A stretch of DNA of 64,000 nt, taken from CAZGUX01 sp964529305. Its GTDB lineage: Bacteria; Acidobacteriota; Terriglobia; Bryobacterales; Bryobacteraceae. The notes beneath the pieces were generated by a model. That model saw nothing but the letters and a program-made list of their open reading frames with translations, had not been told where the DNA came from and ran no database searches. Below are positions 16,641 to 25,781 of this stretch, piece by piece; within the stretch, counting starts at the first letter, position 1; each line of letters opens with the position of its first letter. A program made the position numbers and the translations under genes. The stretch lies in assembly GCA_964529305.1 (NCBI GenBank), contig CAZGUX010000285.1, forward strand, positions 1 to 64,000, given 5' to 3'.

Positions 16641-18353
16641 CTACTGGCTGTTGTTGATGTGTTGGACGATGATGTCGGTGAACCGCCGCACGAACGTCTG
16701 GCCGCTGTTCGTCAGGTTGTCGCGGGTCATGTAATCCTCGACGATGTCGGGGTGGACGCCGACGTTCTCGATGTACGGCGCCACGGGATAGCCTTCCACT
16801 TCCGCCAGCCTTTTGCGGTTCATCATCCCGATGGTGATGCGGCCCGTGCCTTCGCTGTAGGTCGTCAGGTCCCATCCCACCGTTCCGCCGCCCAGGCCGG
16901 ATGTGCGCTGGCCGAAAACGACCGCGCGGCCCGCATCCTGAATCTGCGCGGTGAACGACTCGGCCGCCGACGCAGACAACTCGTCGGTCAGAACCATCAG
17001 CGGCTTGGAATAGCCGACGATGTTTCCTCGCGAATCGGTGAACGGATTGAGTTCCAGGCTGATTCCGCAATCGGGCAGCGGCCCGCTACGGCCTCGATTC
17101 TCCCGGTAGGCCTGTTTCAGGTCGCCCACAATCGCTTCGTAGTAGGCGATCTGCCAGTCCGGCACTCGCGCCGCTTTCAGCGTTTCGAGATTGGAAAGGT
17201 AGCTCTGCAGGATGAACAGGTTCGCCCTCCACTCCAAGCCGATCGCGCGGTGCTGGTACGGAATCAGGAGGCTGGCCAGATCGGTCGAATAGCAGGGATA
17301 GCCCCCTCCGTTGCGCATCACGTCGACCACGAGGCCGTCCGTATTGCGCTCCATGTACAGGACCTCGTTGACGAACTGCGAGAAAGCGCCATCGGGGTCG
17401 TCGGGGAAGAACGTCGGAATCCGGATATAGCCGATCCGCCACCCCCCGGAGACGAATGTCCCCGAGTAAAAGTAGTCGATGGGACTTCGCCCCAGTCTGG
17501 TGGCGAAACCCTGGGGCAGGCGCCAGATCGGAGGAACGGATTCGTACCCCAGAATCGATTCCGGCCGCTTGGAGGCCCGCATCAGGAATCCGGGCACATT
17601 GGGCAGGAGGCGCGGATACTCCGGCGGCGCATCGGCTTCTGCGGCGCGGGCGGCGGTTTTCGGGGCCGTCTTCGCGCTCGTGCGCGGAGAGGGTACCGGC
17701 CCGACATTGAAGATCGGCGTCCCCGATTTTACCCAGGGCATCGAGTACGTGGCCAGTTCTCCGTTTTGCCGCTGGATGACGACCTGTGCGCTCTCCCCTA
17801 ACTCCACCGCCCGCGGGATCACGGCTTGTGGCCGGATCGTGATGAGGTTGGCGGCGAAGCGCCGCGTCGCGCGGGCGTGGGCCGACGGCGTATACGGCGA
17901 CAACTCCCGCAGCCAGTTTTCCACCGGACGCCCGTCGACGGAGATGAGTTCGTCCCCGATTTCGAAAGGATATTGCGCCACCGGCAGGCGGGTGCGGTTA
18001 ATCTGCTCCACCAGGGCTTTTTCTTCGTACAGGTCGACCGCAAAGCCTAGGCGGGCGATGAAATCCGTTTCGAAGTTGAAGTTGGCGTGGCCATCGTTCA
18101 GGGAGCCGACGTAGCGCGTGCAGACGTCGAGAAACTCAAGGTCCGTCTGTGTTGCGCGAACGCGATCGAGCCACGGCCCAATGTCGTACAGATCGAACTT
18201 CTCCACCTGGACTTTCCACTCGTAGGGGGCGTAATTCTTGGCGAAAAGGGCAGCCAGTTGCTGAAAATCAGCCAGCTTCTGATCCATCGTCAACTGAGCG
18301 GAGGCAATCGGAAGGAAGCTGAGGAGGAAAAATGCAGCGGCGAGTGATCTCAT
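16641..18353 (-). CDS. Secreted S41 family (tail-specific-like) peptidase
   Basis: A 570-residue protein with signal peptide (MRSLAAAFFLLSFLPIASAQ). An N-terminal helical bundle region is followed by a PDZ-like segment (FEIGDELISVDGRPVENWL). The C-terminal peptidase half contains LVVDVMRNGGGYPCYSTDL and LTDELSASAAESF (from residue 455), which carries the expected nucleophilic Ser. The usual catalytic Lys position in bacterial Tsp/CtpA (GKG-like motif) reads FGQRTSGLGGG with no Lys, so a tricorn-like Ser/His arrangement is more likely. It sits 116 bases upstream of the PIG-L gene series on the same strand. Confidence 0.85.
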   Translation of the reverse strand: MRSLAAAFFLLSFLPIASAQLTMDQKLADFQQLAALFAKNYAPYEWKVQVEKFDLYDIGPWLDRVRATQTDLEFLDVCTRYVGSLNDGHANFNFETDFIARLGFAVDLYEEKALVEQINRTRLPVAQYPFEIGDELISVDGRPVENWLRELSPYTPSAHARATRRFAANLITIRPQAVIPRAVELGESAQVVIQRQNGELATYSMPWVKSGTPIFNVGPVPSPRTSAKTAPKTAARAAEADAPPEYPRLLPNVPGFLMRASKRPESILGYESVPPIWRLPQGFATRLGRSPIDYFYSGTFVSGGWRIGYIRIPTFFPDDPDGAFSQFVNEVLYMERNTDGLVVDVMRNGGGYPCYSTDLASLLIPYQHRAIGLEWRANLFILQSYLSNLETLKAARVPDWQIAYYEAIVGDLKQAYRENRGRSGPLPDCGISLELNPFTDSRGNIVGYSKPLMVLTDELSASAAESFTAQIQDAGRAVVFGQRTSGLGGGTVGWDLTTYSEGTGRITIGMMNRKRLAEVEGYPVAPYIENVGVHPDIVEDYMTRDNLTNSGQTFVRRFTDIIVQHINNSQ

Positions 18354-18404
18354 TTGAAGGGTTCTCGTGCGAAGCGGTCGCAGATGGCTTCAGTGTAACG
18401 CCAA

Positions 18405-19772
18405 TCAACGCGAAGCCGGCTTTGCCTCAATCGGGTCGGCGATACCATTGCCGTTGGAATCGGGGAAATCGGCGAGGAAAATCTGTCGAAAATCCCTGCC
18501 GGCGAAATCGGCCTGCCGCTTCCCGGCGGCATCGTGAATCGGGACGCGCCGGTTGAACGCCAGCGTCCTGCCATCGTGCGACCACACCAGCGCTTCGGCC
18601 GGCGGGAGGTCCGGCCCGTGGGAGGTCAGGTAGTGCGAGACTCCGAACAGCGGTCCGGCCTGGACGCACGTCACGACAATACCGTGGCCGCTGATCGCCG
18701 CGATCGAATTGCCCGTTGGGTGCCATCGCAGGCCGCTGGTCACGCCGCCGGGAAGCGAAGTGGCCTGTACCGGCCGCTCTTTTCCAAGTGGCGAAATCAG
18801 GAATACCTGGCGGGCGCCATCCGCGGCTCGATCGTAGTAGGCAATCCGCTTCCCGTCCGGCGAACCACGGACGATGCCCTGCGCCGCGGTCGCCGTCAGG
18901 CGCCGCACCTTCACTCCCTTCGGAGCCGTAGGGTATCGCTCGCGAGTGCCGGCGTTCGCCGTGGTGACGTCGACCTCGGCCGGGATGTCCACAACAAAAA
19001 GAGCGCTCGCATAGGCGCCGTTCGTCTCGCGCACCTTGCCGACAAAGGCGCGCATCAGGCCGTGTTCACCGATCCAGGAATCATCGGCGGCGTGCTCGAT
19101 GTCTCCGGGTTTGGCCGTTCCGGCCGGAACGATGGGGACCAGCAGCACGGTCCAGTGCGTGCCGCCGCGAGGCGCCTTGGGATGCCGCACCATCATGCCG
19201 AGGTTACGGCCGTATTTCGAGAGAAGGTGGTCGTCGTAGGTGAACCCGATCCGCTTCCCGTCGCGCGAGTACTCGTGGCGGTGAGTGCCTCCGCGGTGCG
19301 CTCCGGGAGGAGTGGTCTCGGAGGTCACATCGCGGGCATCCAGAAATGTCACGCGCCCGCTGCCGTCTCCCGGCACGGTGGCGCCCAGCCGGTTGGTCCG
19401 CGCGTAGGCCCCACGAACCGGGATCTCGCTGACCATGGGGCCGTGAATGAAAATCACCTCGTCGGCGACGGGGCTGAACGATGCGGCGACAAGTCCGGGC
19501 GCGGACTCGGTAGTGGACACCAGAACGGGTCGAGGCGCATACAGGATGCTCTCCGCCCCAGAAGCGACGTCGACCTTCAGGATGCGGGTGGAATTCGCCG
19601 GTCCGGGTCCCAGCGTGTCCCGGATATCGAAGCAAAGGTAGCGATCGTCTTTGGAGAAATTGTCGTTATTGTCGAGCGCGTGATGGACGGGCGTGGAGGT
19701 CAACTGGCGTTCGGCCCCCAGGACGCCGCACGCGGTCACGCACAACAGAAGAATGAAGGCTGTCGGATTCAC
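18405..19772 (-). CDS. DUF3748 (YidR-like) secreted beta-propeller protein
   Basis: About 455 residues from the GTG at 19772, which opens a signal sequence with a possible lipobox-like Cys (VNPTAFILLLCVTACGVLG). The block HRGGTHRHEYSRDGKR, then FTYDDHLLSKYG, matches the DUF3748 family known from Escherichia coli YidR. Other propeller-like stretches are RGSPDGKRIAYYDR and VWSHDGRTLAFNRR. The C-terminus has a DSNGNGIADP segment that resembles a calcium-binding thrombospondin-type repeat. The function of DUF3748 is unknown. It precedes the S41 peptidase by 51 bases on the same strand. Confidence 0.8.
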   Translation of the reverse strand: MNPTAFILLLCVTACGVLGAERQLTSTPVHHALDNNDNFSKDDRYLCFDIRDTLGPGPANSTRILKVDVASGAESILYAPRPVLVSTTESAPGLVAASFSPVADEVIFIHGPMVSEIPVRGAYARTNRLGATVPGDGSGRVTFLDARDVTSETTPPGAHRGGTHRHEYSRDGKRIGFTYDDHLLSKYGRNLGMMVRHPKAPRGGTHWTVLLVPIVPAGTAKPGDIEHAADDSWIGEHGLMRAFVGKVRETNGAYASALFVVDIPAEVDVTTANAGTRERYPTAPKGVKVRRLTATAAQGIVRGSPDGKRIAYYDRAADGARQVFLISPLGKERPVQATSLPGGVTSGLRWHPTGNSIAAISGHGIVVTCVQAGPLFGVSHYLTSHGPDLPPAEALVWSHDGRTLAFNRRVPIHDAAGKRQADFAGRDFRQIFLADFPDSNGNGIADPIEAKPASR

Positions 19773-19859
19773 GCTCTCATTGTGGCCTTTCCGCGCCCTC
19801 GAGAGAAACGTCCTTGGGCGGACGGTCTTGATCAAGAAATTGGCCGATCCAGGTCAGCA

Positions 19860-20174
19860 TCAGCCTGGAATACGACTCTCATGGCGGGCCCGTTGCAGGC
19901 GAGCGACTAGGTCGGCGTTTCGCCGGCGGGACTCAGTCTGGAGTTCATGGGATGCTATTTCCCCTTCCCGGAGATAGTCGTCCACCATCCGCTGATTGGC
20001 CAGATAGAAAGTAACGGCGCCATATACTTGCTCCAGGGTCAGGGTGGGAAGGCTTTCGGCGATGCCTTCTGGAGTCAGGCCTTCGCGAAAACAATAGACG
20101 ATCGAGTCGAGCGAGACGCGGCTGCCAGCCACCCGGTAGGCACCGTCCACGCTTTCCACGTAATCCTTCGCCAT
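19860..20174 (-). CDS. DUF433 domain protein (putative antitoxin-like)
   Basis: A 104-residue protein whose core (YRVAGSRVSLDSIVYCFREG, then LTPEGIAESLPTLTLEQVYGAVTFYLAN) is the DUF433 winged-helix-like domain. DUF433 genes are commonly followed by a DUF5615 PIN-like toxin gene, but none follows here: 19773-19859 is too short and empty. It is therefore an orphan antitoxin or a stand-alone DNA-binding protein. It lies 48 bases downstream of the APC permease on the same strand. The C-terminus is rich in Arg and Glu. Confidence 0.82.
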   Translation of the reverse strand: MAKDYVESVDGAYRVAGSRVSLDSIVYCFREGLTPEGIAESLPTLTLEQVYGAVTFYLANQRMVDDYLREGEIASHELQTESRRRNADLVARLQRARHESRIPG

Positions 20175-20222
20175 GGCCGTTTCCTCGTGTCTATCCCATT
20201 ATCGCTCGCGACCGGACCTTCC

Positions 20223-21536
20223 TCACCCTCTTCCGCGCCGCCAAAAGAAGTACGCCGGAACGCCGCTGGCAACGATGAGCGTGCCGATCAGCGACGACCC
20301 GGGCCTTGTCACGAACGTATTGATTACGAACCAGAGAGCAAACACCACGAACAGCAACGGCGCCACCGGGTAGCCCCACATGCGGTACGGACGCTCGGCG
20401 TGGGGCTTTTTCCTGCGCAGCACCAGCAGGGCGAATACCGCCATTGCGTGAACCATCCACGAGGCGTAGAGCGTGTACGTAAACAACGTCTCGTAGGACC
20501 CGGTAACGGTGAGTATCGCCGTCCAGATGCCTTGAATCAAAATGGCCACCGCGGGCGTCCGGTATCGCGCGTGCACTTCGGCCATGGACCGGAAGAAGAG
20601 TCCGTCGCGGGCTTGCGCGTAATAGACGCGCGCGGAAGTCATCAGCGCGCCGTTCCCCGCGCCGGCGCTCGACAGCACGATGGTCAGAGTCACCAGGGTT
20701 GCGCCGAGCGGGCCGAGCACTTCGGCCGCGGTGCGAGCCGCGACGCGCTCCGTCGCCGCAATCACACCGAGCGGCAGCACCCGGAGGTACGCGATGTTGG
20801 CGGCCAGGTACACACCCATCACGGCAATCACGCCGATGGCCAGAGCGCGGGGCAGGATTCGCTGCGGATTGCGGACCTCGCCGGCGATGAACGCGACGTT
20901 GTGCCAGCCATCGTATGCGACGAAGCAGCCCATCAAGGCCGCTCCGATCGTCATGGCGGAGATTCCGCTCGAGGGAATCGACCAGTCGAAGGGGCGGGGA
21001 TTCGGCGTGATGAATGCGCACGAAATCACCAGCGCCAGCCCGGACAGCTTGAGCACGGTGAAGATCAACTGTGCGCGGGCGCCGGCGCGTACACCCCGAT
21101 AGTTGACGTAGGTGAGCCCGGTGATCAGCAGAATCGGCGCCCACCGGGTCACCCCGGGCAGCGAGGGGAACAGGTAGCTCAAATAAATCGAAAAGCCAAC
21201 CGAAACCGTCGCGATCGCGCCGGAGTTCACGACCAGGAAGTAGGTCCAGCCGCACAGGAAGGCGACCAGTGGCCCATAGGCTTCACGCAGATAGACGTAC
21301 GGCCCGCCGGAGTTGGGCATCATGGCGCCGAGTTCCGCGTAGGCCAACGCGCCGCACAACGAGATGAGGCCGCCGGCCAGCCAGAGCGCGAGAATGAGCG
21401 GCGTGGAGGGCACCTCGCGGGCGATGGACGCGGGCACGAGAAACACGCCCACTCCGATCATGGTCCCGATGACGACGACGGTGGAATCGAGGAGCCCGAG
21501 CAGACGGGGGAGTTCTTCGGAAGTGCTTGCCGGCAT
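20223..21536 (-). CDS. APC family amino-acid permease
   Basis: A 437-residue integral membrane protein with about 12 hydrophobic segments. The first segment contains VIGTMIGVGVFLVPASIA, the glycine-rich substrate-binding stretch of the APC (LAT/AAT) superfamily. AYAELGAMMPNSGGPYVYL is the characteristic TM2-TM3 region. Such proteins import amino acids or exchange them across the inner membrane; the specific substrate cannot be told. It follows the FAD oxidoreductase by 21 bases and is probably in one operon with it and the aldo/keto reductase, which fits uptake and oxidation of an amino acid or amine. Confidence 0.92.
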   Translation of the reverse strand: MPASTSEELPRLLGLLDSTVVVIGTMIGVGVFLVPASIAREVPSTPLILALWLAGGLISLCGALAYAELGAMMPNSGGPYVYLREAYGPLVAFLCGWTYFLVVNSGAIATVSVGFSIYLSYLFPSLPGVTRWAPILLITGLTYVNYRGVRAGARAQLIFTVLKLSGLALVISCAFITPNPRPFDWSIPSSGISAMTIGAALMGCFVAYDGWHNVAFIAGEVRNPQRILPRALAIGVIAVMGVYLAANIAYLRVLPLGVIAATERVAARTAAEVLGPLGATLVTLTIVLSSAGAGNGALMTSARVYYAQARDGLFFRSMAEVHARYRTPAVAILIQGIWTAILTVTGSYETLFTYTLYASWMVHAMAVFALLVLRRKKPHAERPYRMWGYPVAPLLFVVFALWFVINTFVTRPGSSLIGTLIVASGVPAYFFWRRGRG

Positions 21537-21557
21537 GCGCGTAATTGGACAATGATG

Positions 21558-23051
21558 TCACGGAACGCGCGGGCGTGGGGCTCGAAAGCGCTCGGGTGAA
21601 AAGTATTTTTCCGGATAGTCGTCGGGGCCGTCGAGCGAGAGAATCTTCTGCACCACGTGGCGGGCGGCATTGAACGAGACTCCGGAACCGGAGCCCGCCA
21701 TGCCCGCGACGATGTACATCCGCTTGCCGTCCATCAGGCCGACCAGCGGGAACTCGTCGGGCGTGTAGCTGACGGTCCCGCTCCACTCGTTGGAGACATG
21801 GACGCGGCGGACGTCAAACAACGGTTTGAGCTCCGTAAGCAGAAAGCGCGTGATGAAACGGCTCGGCTGGTTGCGGCCCGCTTCGTGATCGGGAACCCGC
21901 GTGGCATCGGAGCCGAAGATGATGCCGTCTCCATGACGCCCGAAGAAGGCCCGGTCGCCGCTGATGCCCACGCCGCCTTTCATCGTTCCCCCGTCGCTGG
22001 CCCCAAATGCAGCTTGCGTCTGCATGGGCAGGATCGTGTCGTGAAACTCCGGGAACAGAAAGGGAGTGTGGGACTCCGTGGCGTTGATGACATGGCGCGC
22101 CCGCACGATGCCTCGGGAGGTGTGTACGGAGTAGTAGTCGCCGCCATCCTCGACGCGCAGCACCCTGGTTCGCGTGAACAGTTGAACGTGCGGCGACTCG
22201 ACGGCCACCCGCATCAGTCCCCAGCACCACTTGGCCGGATGCCAGCACGCCGCGCCGATGGAGAATCCCGCGGGACGATCGCTCCGGAGGCCGGCCTTGC
22301 GGAACACTTCTTCCGGCGAAATCTTCGTCCAGTCGGTAAACCCCGTGCGAACCGCCATCCGCGTGGATGCTTCCAACCGTTCCAGGCCGTCGGGCGCGGC
22401 CGCCTGCACCCAGCCCTGGCGGGTAAAGTCGCACTCGATGCCTTCACGCTCGATGGTCTCGGCGATCATCTCGGCGTTCCGATACGCGGCCCGGCAGTAG
22501 GCTTCGGCAAACTCGTGCGCCAACGCGTCCCGTTGCGTGTCGTCCAGGTCGCGCCGGGCGCGTACCAGATAGTCGAGCACGGTGTGATGGACGTAGTAGA
22601 AATAGCGGCCCATCACGACCAGGCCTTCGTTCCGGCCGGCCGAGCCGCTCGCGACGCCGTTCATTTCCAGCACCAACAGCGTTTTTGTGCCGTGCTTCGA
22701 CCAGTGGTAGGCGGCCGCCGAGCCGATCATTCCGGCGCCGATCACGGCCACTTCCACCTGTTCCGGCAGGCGGGCGCCGGGGTCGGCGGCGAACGGATGG
22801 TTTTCGAAAGGATCGGGATCGGCAAGCCAGACCGGCGTCCGCGAGACCGGCCGCGCGAACGAGGCCCACGCAGCCGTCTCGGGCATCCGAAGCCAGATCT
22901 GGGTCAACGCCCACCGGAGGAACAACGCCAGCCGAACCGGCAGCGAGCGGCCGGGATTAAAGGTCTGGATCCAGGTCCGCGCTGCGCGGAAGTCGTGGCG
23001 CCGCAGTCCGGCAACGACTTCCGCCACCGTCCGCATCCTGGTCAGAAGCAT
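21558..23051 (-). CDS. FAD-dependent oxidoreductase (DAO family)
   Basis: A 497-residue protein with a dinucleotide-binding VAVIGAGMIGSAAAYH at 101-116 and a DAO-type body (ASGSAGRNEGLV; C-terminal GMAGSGSGVSFNAA, which binds FAD). An extra N-terminal stretch of about 95 residues with a hydrophobic-basic region precedes the Rossmann fold and is unusual for the family. Homologs oxidise amino acids, sarcosine or related amines. It lies three bases after the aldo/keto reductase and 21 before the permease, on the same strand. Confidence 0.88.
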   Translation of the reverse strand: MLLTRMRTVAEVVAGLRRHDFRAARTWIQTFNPGRSLPVRLALFLRWALTQIWLRMPETAAWASFARPVSRTPVWLADPDPFENHPFAADPGARLPEQVEVAVIGAGMIGSAAAYHWSKHGTKTLLVLEMNGVASGSAGRNEGLVVMGRYFYYVHHTVLDYLVRARRDLDDTQRDALAHEFAEAYCRAAYRNAEMIAETIEREGIECDFTRQGWVQAAAPDGLERLEASTRMAVRTGFTDWTKISPEEVFRKAGLRSDRPAGFSIGAACWHPAKWCWGLMRVAVESPHVQLFTRTRVLRVEDGGDYYSVHTSRGIVRARHVINATESHTPFLFPEFHDTILPMQTQAAFGASDGGTMKGGVGISGDRAFFGRHGDGIIFGSDATRVPDHEAGRNQPSRFITRFLLTELKPLFDVRRVHVSNEWSGTVSYTPDEFPLVGLMDGKRMYIVAGMAGSGSGVSFNAARHVVQKILSLDGPDDYPEKYFSPERFRAPRPRVP

Positions 23052-23054
23052 GGT

Positions 23055-24086
23055 TTACTCACTCAACTCCAGCATCCAGCCGCCCTCGCGCCACTGCAGG
23101 ATGCGTTCGTCTCCCGAAGGCGCTGGAGGCGGAAACAGCGCATCAAGCTGAGCGAGGTGAGAAGACGGGATCTCCAGCGCCGCGGCCCGGACCGCGTCCT
23201 GCAGTTGTTGCTCGCTGCGGATTCCCAGAATTGCCGACGCTACCCCGGGACGCGAAAGAACCCACGCGATCGAGTACTCGGCCATAGAGGCGCCCGCTTC
23301 TCCGGCAAGCCGGCGAAGTTCCTCCAATGCCTGATACTGGCGCTCGTCGAGCTTGGGAATCCAGCCTGGCATCTCGTTCCCGCGCGAACCGGCGGGCGCT
23401 TCCTGCCCGCGGCGGTACTTCCCAGAGAGCACTCCTGCCTCCAGCGGCTGGTACGGCACCATCGCGATGCCGTAGTGGCGCGCGCAGGCCGCCTGTTCGA
23501 GTTCGGGCCCGCGCCGCATCAGGTTGTACTTCGGCGACGTGACCCGCATCATCGGCCCCGCGCCGCCCCGGGCCATCTCCGCGGCCTGCGCGATTCGCCA
23601 CACCGGCCAGTTCGAACTGCCGACCACCCGGACCTTGCCGCTTTGTATCCAACGTTCGCATACACGGAGGAAGTCTTCCATCGCCGTCGCCCCGTGCCAG
23701 CGATGCGCCAGGAATACATCCACGTGGTCCGTCTGCAGGCGCCGGAGACTCCCCTCGAGCTGCCGTTCCAGATGCCGCGCCGACAAGCCGGCGTCCAGCG
23801 GACCGCTGCCGGCGGGGTTCCCGAACTTCGTGCAGATCACCGCTCGATGGCGCCTGCCCTTGAGCGTCTTGCCGAGAATCCCTTCGCTGATTCCACCTTC
23901 CGATCCCCAACTTCTGTCGTAACCTTCGTATACATCCGCCGTATCGAAAAAGCCGATCCCGTGGTCGAGGGCGGCCGACACCAACCGGTCGCACTCCGCT
24001 TCGCCCAGCGGGTTGCCGAAGGTCATGGTGCCGATACAAATGCGGGGAACCGGGATCCCCGAGCCGCCGAGTGTGGCGTATTTCAC
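23055..24086 (-). CDS. Aldo/keto reductase
   Basis: A 343-residue TIM-barrel oxidoreductase. The catalytic tetrad is visible: Asp48 and Tyr53 in FFDTADVYEGY, Lys87 in VICTKFGNP, and His in DVFLAHRWH. The C-terminal part has GVASAILGIRSEQQLQDAV, the NADP-binding stretch of the family. It would reduce aldehydes or ketones with NADPH. It is the first gene of a minus-strand operon with the FAD oxidoreductase and permease, and its start is 74 bases from the divergent symporter start. Confidence 0.93.
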   Translation of the reverse strand: MKYATLGGSGIPVPRICIGTMTFGNPLGEAECDRLVSAALDHGIGFFDTADVYEGYDRSWGSEGGISEGILGKTLKGRRHRAVICTKFGNPAGSGPLDAGLSARHLERQLEGSLRRLQTDHVDVFLAHRWHGATAMEDFLRVCERWIQSGKVRVVGSSNWPVWRIAQAAEMARGGAGPMMRVTSPKYNLMRRGPELEQAACARHYGIAMVPYQPLEAGVLSGKYRRGQEAPAGSRGNEMPGWIPKLDERQYQALEELRRLAGEAGASMAEYSIAWVLSRPGVASAILGIRSEQQLQDAVRAAALEIPSSHLAQLDALFPPPAPSGDERILQWREGGWMLELSE

Positions 24087-24160
24087 GTTCTGTTCCTCTT
24101 TCCTTTCCTTACCGTCGCTTTACATCGGTCTGCATTCACGAATATACTCACGTGTTTCAC

Positions 24161-25621
24161 ATGGGCATTCTCAATTCGGTCGACCTGCTGGTGGTTGCTG
24201 TCTATCTGGTTGGCATCACGATCGTCGGGTCGCTGTTCTACCGCCGTCACACAAACACGGAAGAATACTTGCTCGGCGGCAAGGGTGTCAACTGGCTGGT
24301 CGCGGCGATGTCGATCCTCGCGGCCGACACGAGCGCCATCACGTATCTGGGCCTGCCCGCCTGGTCGTTCTCGCACGACCTGAAGATGCTGGTCGCCGGC
24401 GTCACCGTAATTCTCGCCGTGCCAATCGTCGTGCGGTTCTTCCTGCCCATCTACTCCAAGGGCGGCATCTACACAGCGTATCAGTACCTGGAGCAGCGTT
24501 TCGACATCCGGGTGCGCATCCTGGCCAGCGTCTTCTTCCTGCTCATCCGCGGCGCGCACGTCGCGGTCATCATCTACGCGCCCGCCCTCATGATGGCGGA
24601 ATTGATGCAGGTTCCGCTCCTCTACTCCGTGCTGGGCATGGCGGTGCTCACCGGCGTCTACACCAGCCTGGGCGGAATCAAGGCGGTGGTGTGGACCGAC
24701 TCGATTCAGGTCATCACCGTGATGATCGGTTTCACCGCGGTGGCCGCCTCGGCGTTGGCGGCGGTGCCTGGCGGACTCGGCGAGGTGCTGCGGTCGGCGG
24801 GCGACAAACTGGTCTTCTACGATTTCACCTGGCAGCCGAACACGATCGACAATAGCTGGCTGCTGCTCATCTGCTACACGCTGCTCAATGTTCAGGCGAT
24901 GAGCACGGACCAGGCCGTCCTGCAGAAGTACCTCACCACCCGCTCGTCGAAGGAAACCACCAAATCCCTACTGCTGTACGGGATCTCGAGCATCCCGCTG
25001 TTCCTGCTGCTGTGTTTTCTGGGCGTGATTCTCCACGTGTTCTATGCGCAGCATCCCGAAGTTCGGGCCAGCTTGAAGAATTCCGACGCCGTCGTCGCGC
25101 ATTTCGCGGCCACCCAGTTACGCCCGGGGCTCGCCGGCTTGGTAGTGGCATCGATCTTCGCCGGCTCGATGTCGACCGTCAGCGCCAGTTTGAATTCCCT
25201 GGCCACCTCGACGGTCATCGATTTCTACCAGCGCATTTTCCGGCCGGGCCTGGAGGACCGGCACTATGCCGTCGCCAGCCGATGGGCTACCATCGGCTGG
25301 ACCGTTCTGGCGACCGTGGGCGCACTGTACGCCGGCAAACTGGGCGCCCTGATCTTCGCCTTTACCAAGATTCAGGGCGTGATGGGCGGCGTGATCCTGG
25401 GAATCTTCCTCTCCGGCATCGTGATCCGGCGCGCGACCTCACGCGGCGTGCTGGTGGCGGCGGCATTGGGCCTGGCCGCCGTGTTAAGCGTCTCCCTCCT
25501 CACCCAGACCGCCATGAACTGGTACGTGGTGATCGGCTGCGGCGGCACCATGGCCGCCGCGTGGGGGTTGACGCTCGCCGTAAGGGGGCACGAAAGTGAT
25601 ATCCGGCCGATCTCGAGGTAG
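24161..25621 (+). CDS. Sodium/solute symporter (SSS family)
   Basis: A 486-residue protein with about 13 membrane segments. Family features are the early YRRHTNTEEYLLGGKGVNW motif and the SMSTVSASLNSLATSTVIDFY segment. TSLGGIKAVVWTDSIQ is also typical. I start at the ATG at 24161, where the first helix begins (MGILNSVDLLVVAVYL); the frame is open further upstream but without hydrophobic character. SSS proteins import sugars, amino acids or vitamins with sodium. It is divergent from the aldo/keto reductase operon, so a coordinated uptake and oxidation function is plausible. Confidence 0.92.
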   Translation: MGILNSVDLLVVAVYLVGITIVGSLFYRRHTNTEEYLLGGKGVNWLVAAMSILAADTSAITYLGLPAWSFSHDLKMLVAGVTVILAVPIVVRFFLPIYSKGGIYTAYQYLEQRFDIRVRILASVFFLLIRGAHVAVIIYAPALMMAELMQVPLLYSVLGMAVLTGVYTSLGGIKAVVWTDSIQVITVMIGFTAVAASALAAVPGGLGEVLRSAGDKLVFYDFTWQPNTIDNSWLLLICYTLLNVQAMSTDQAVLQKYLTTRSSKETTKSLLLYGISSIPLFLLLCFLGVILHVFYAQHPEVRASLKNSDAVVAHFAATQLRPGLAGLVVASIFAGSMSTVSASLNSLATSTVIDFYQRIFRPGLEDRHYAVASRWATIGWTVLATVGALYAGKLGALIFAFTKIQGVMGGVILGIFLSGIVIRRATSRGVLVAAALGLAAVLSVSLLTQTAMNWYVVIGCGGTMAAAWGLTLAVRGHESDIRPISR

Positions 25622-25670
25622 GCACCCATTCGCAGGCTTTGGAACACCCCTTGATGAGAGGATATGAACC

Positions 25671-25781
25671 ATGACGATCAGTATCAATAGGCAACCTGCA
25701 CTTGGCGCCATGTTCGACGTCCAGAAGTGCACCGGCGTTCAGGTTCTGGACGAGCCCTTTGTTACACTCAGGCTATCGTGA
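25671..25781 (+). CDS. Small ORF coupled to the P-loop/NUDIX gene
   Basis: A 36-codon reading frame (MTISINRQPALGAMFDVQKC, then 16 more) that starts at ATG 25671. GAGAGG stands about 9 bases before the start. Its stop overlaps the GTG start of the next gene as GTGA, a typical coupling. I do not recognise the product. It could be a leader peptide or a small protein of the module. With so few codons it may also be chance. Confidence 0.4.
   Translation: MTISINRQPALGAMFDVQKCTGVQVLDEPFVTLRLS

Noticed and set aside
21657..24383. A 908-codon open frame on the plus strand opposite the FAD oxidoreductase and aldo/keto reductase
   Set aside because: Its translation is rich in Arg, Pro, His and Gly without recognisable motifs, as expected of the antisense frame of GC-rich genes. 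Both minus-strand genes are well supported.
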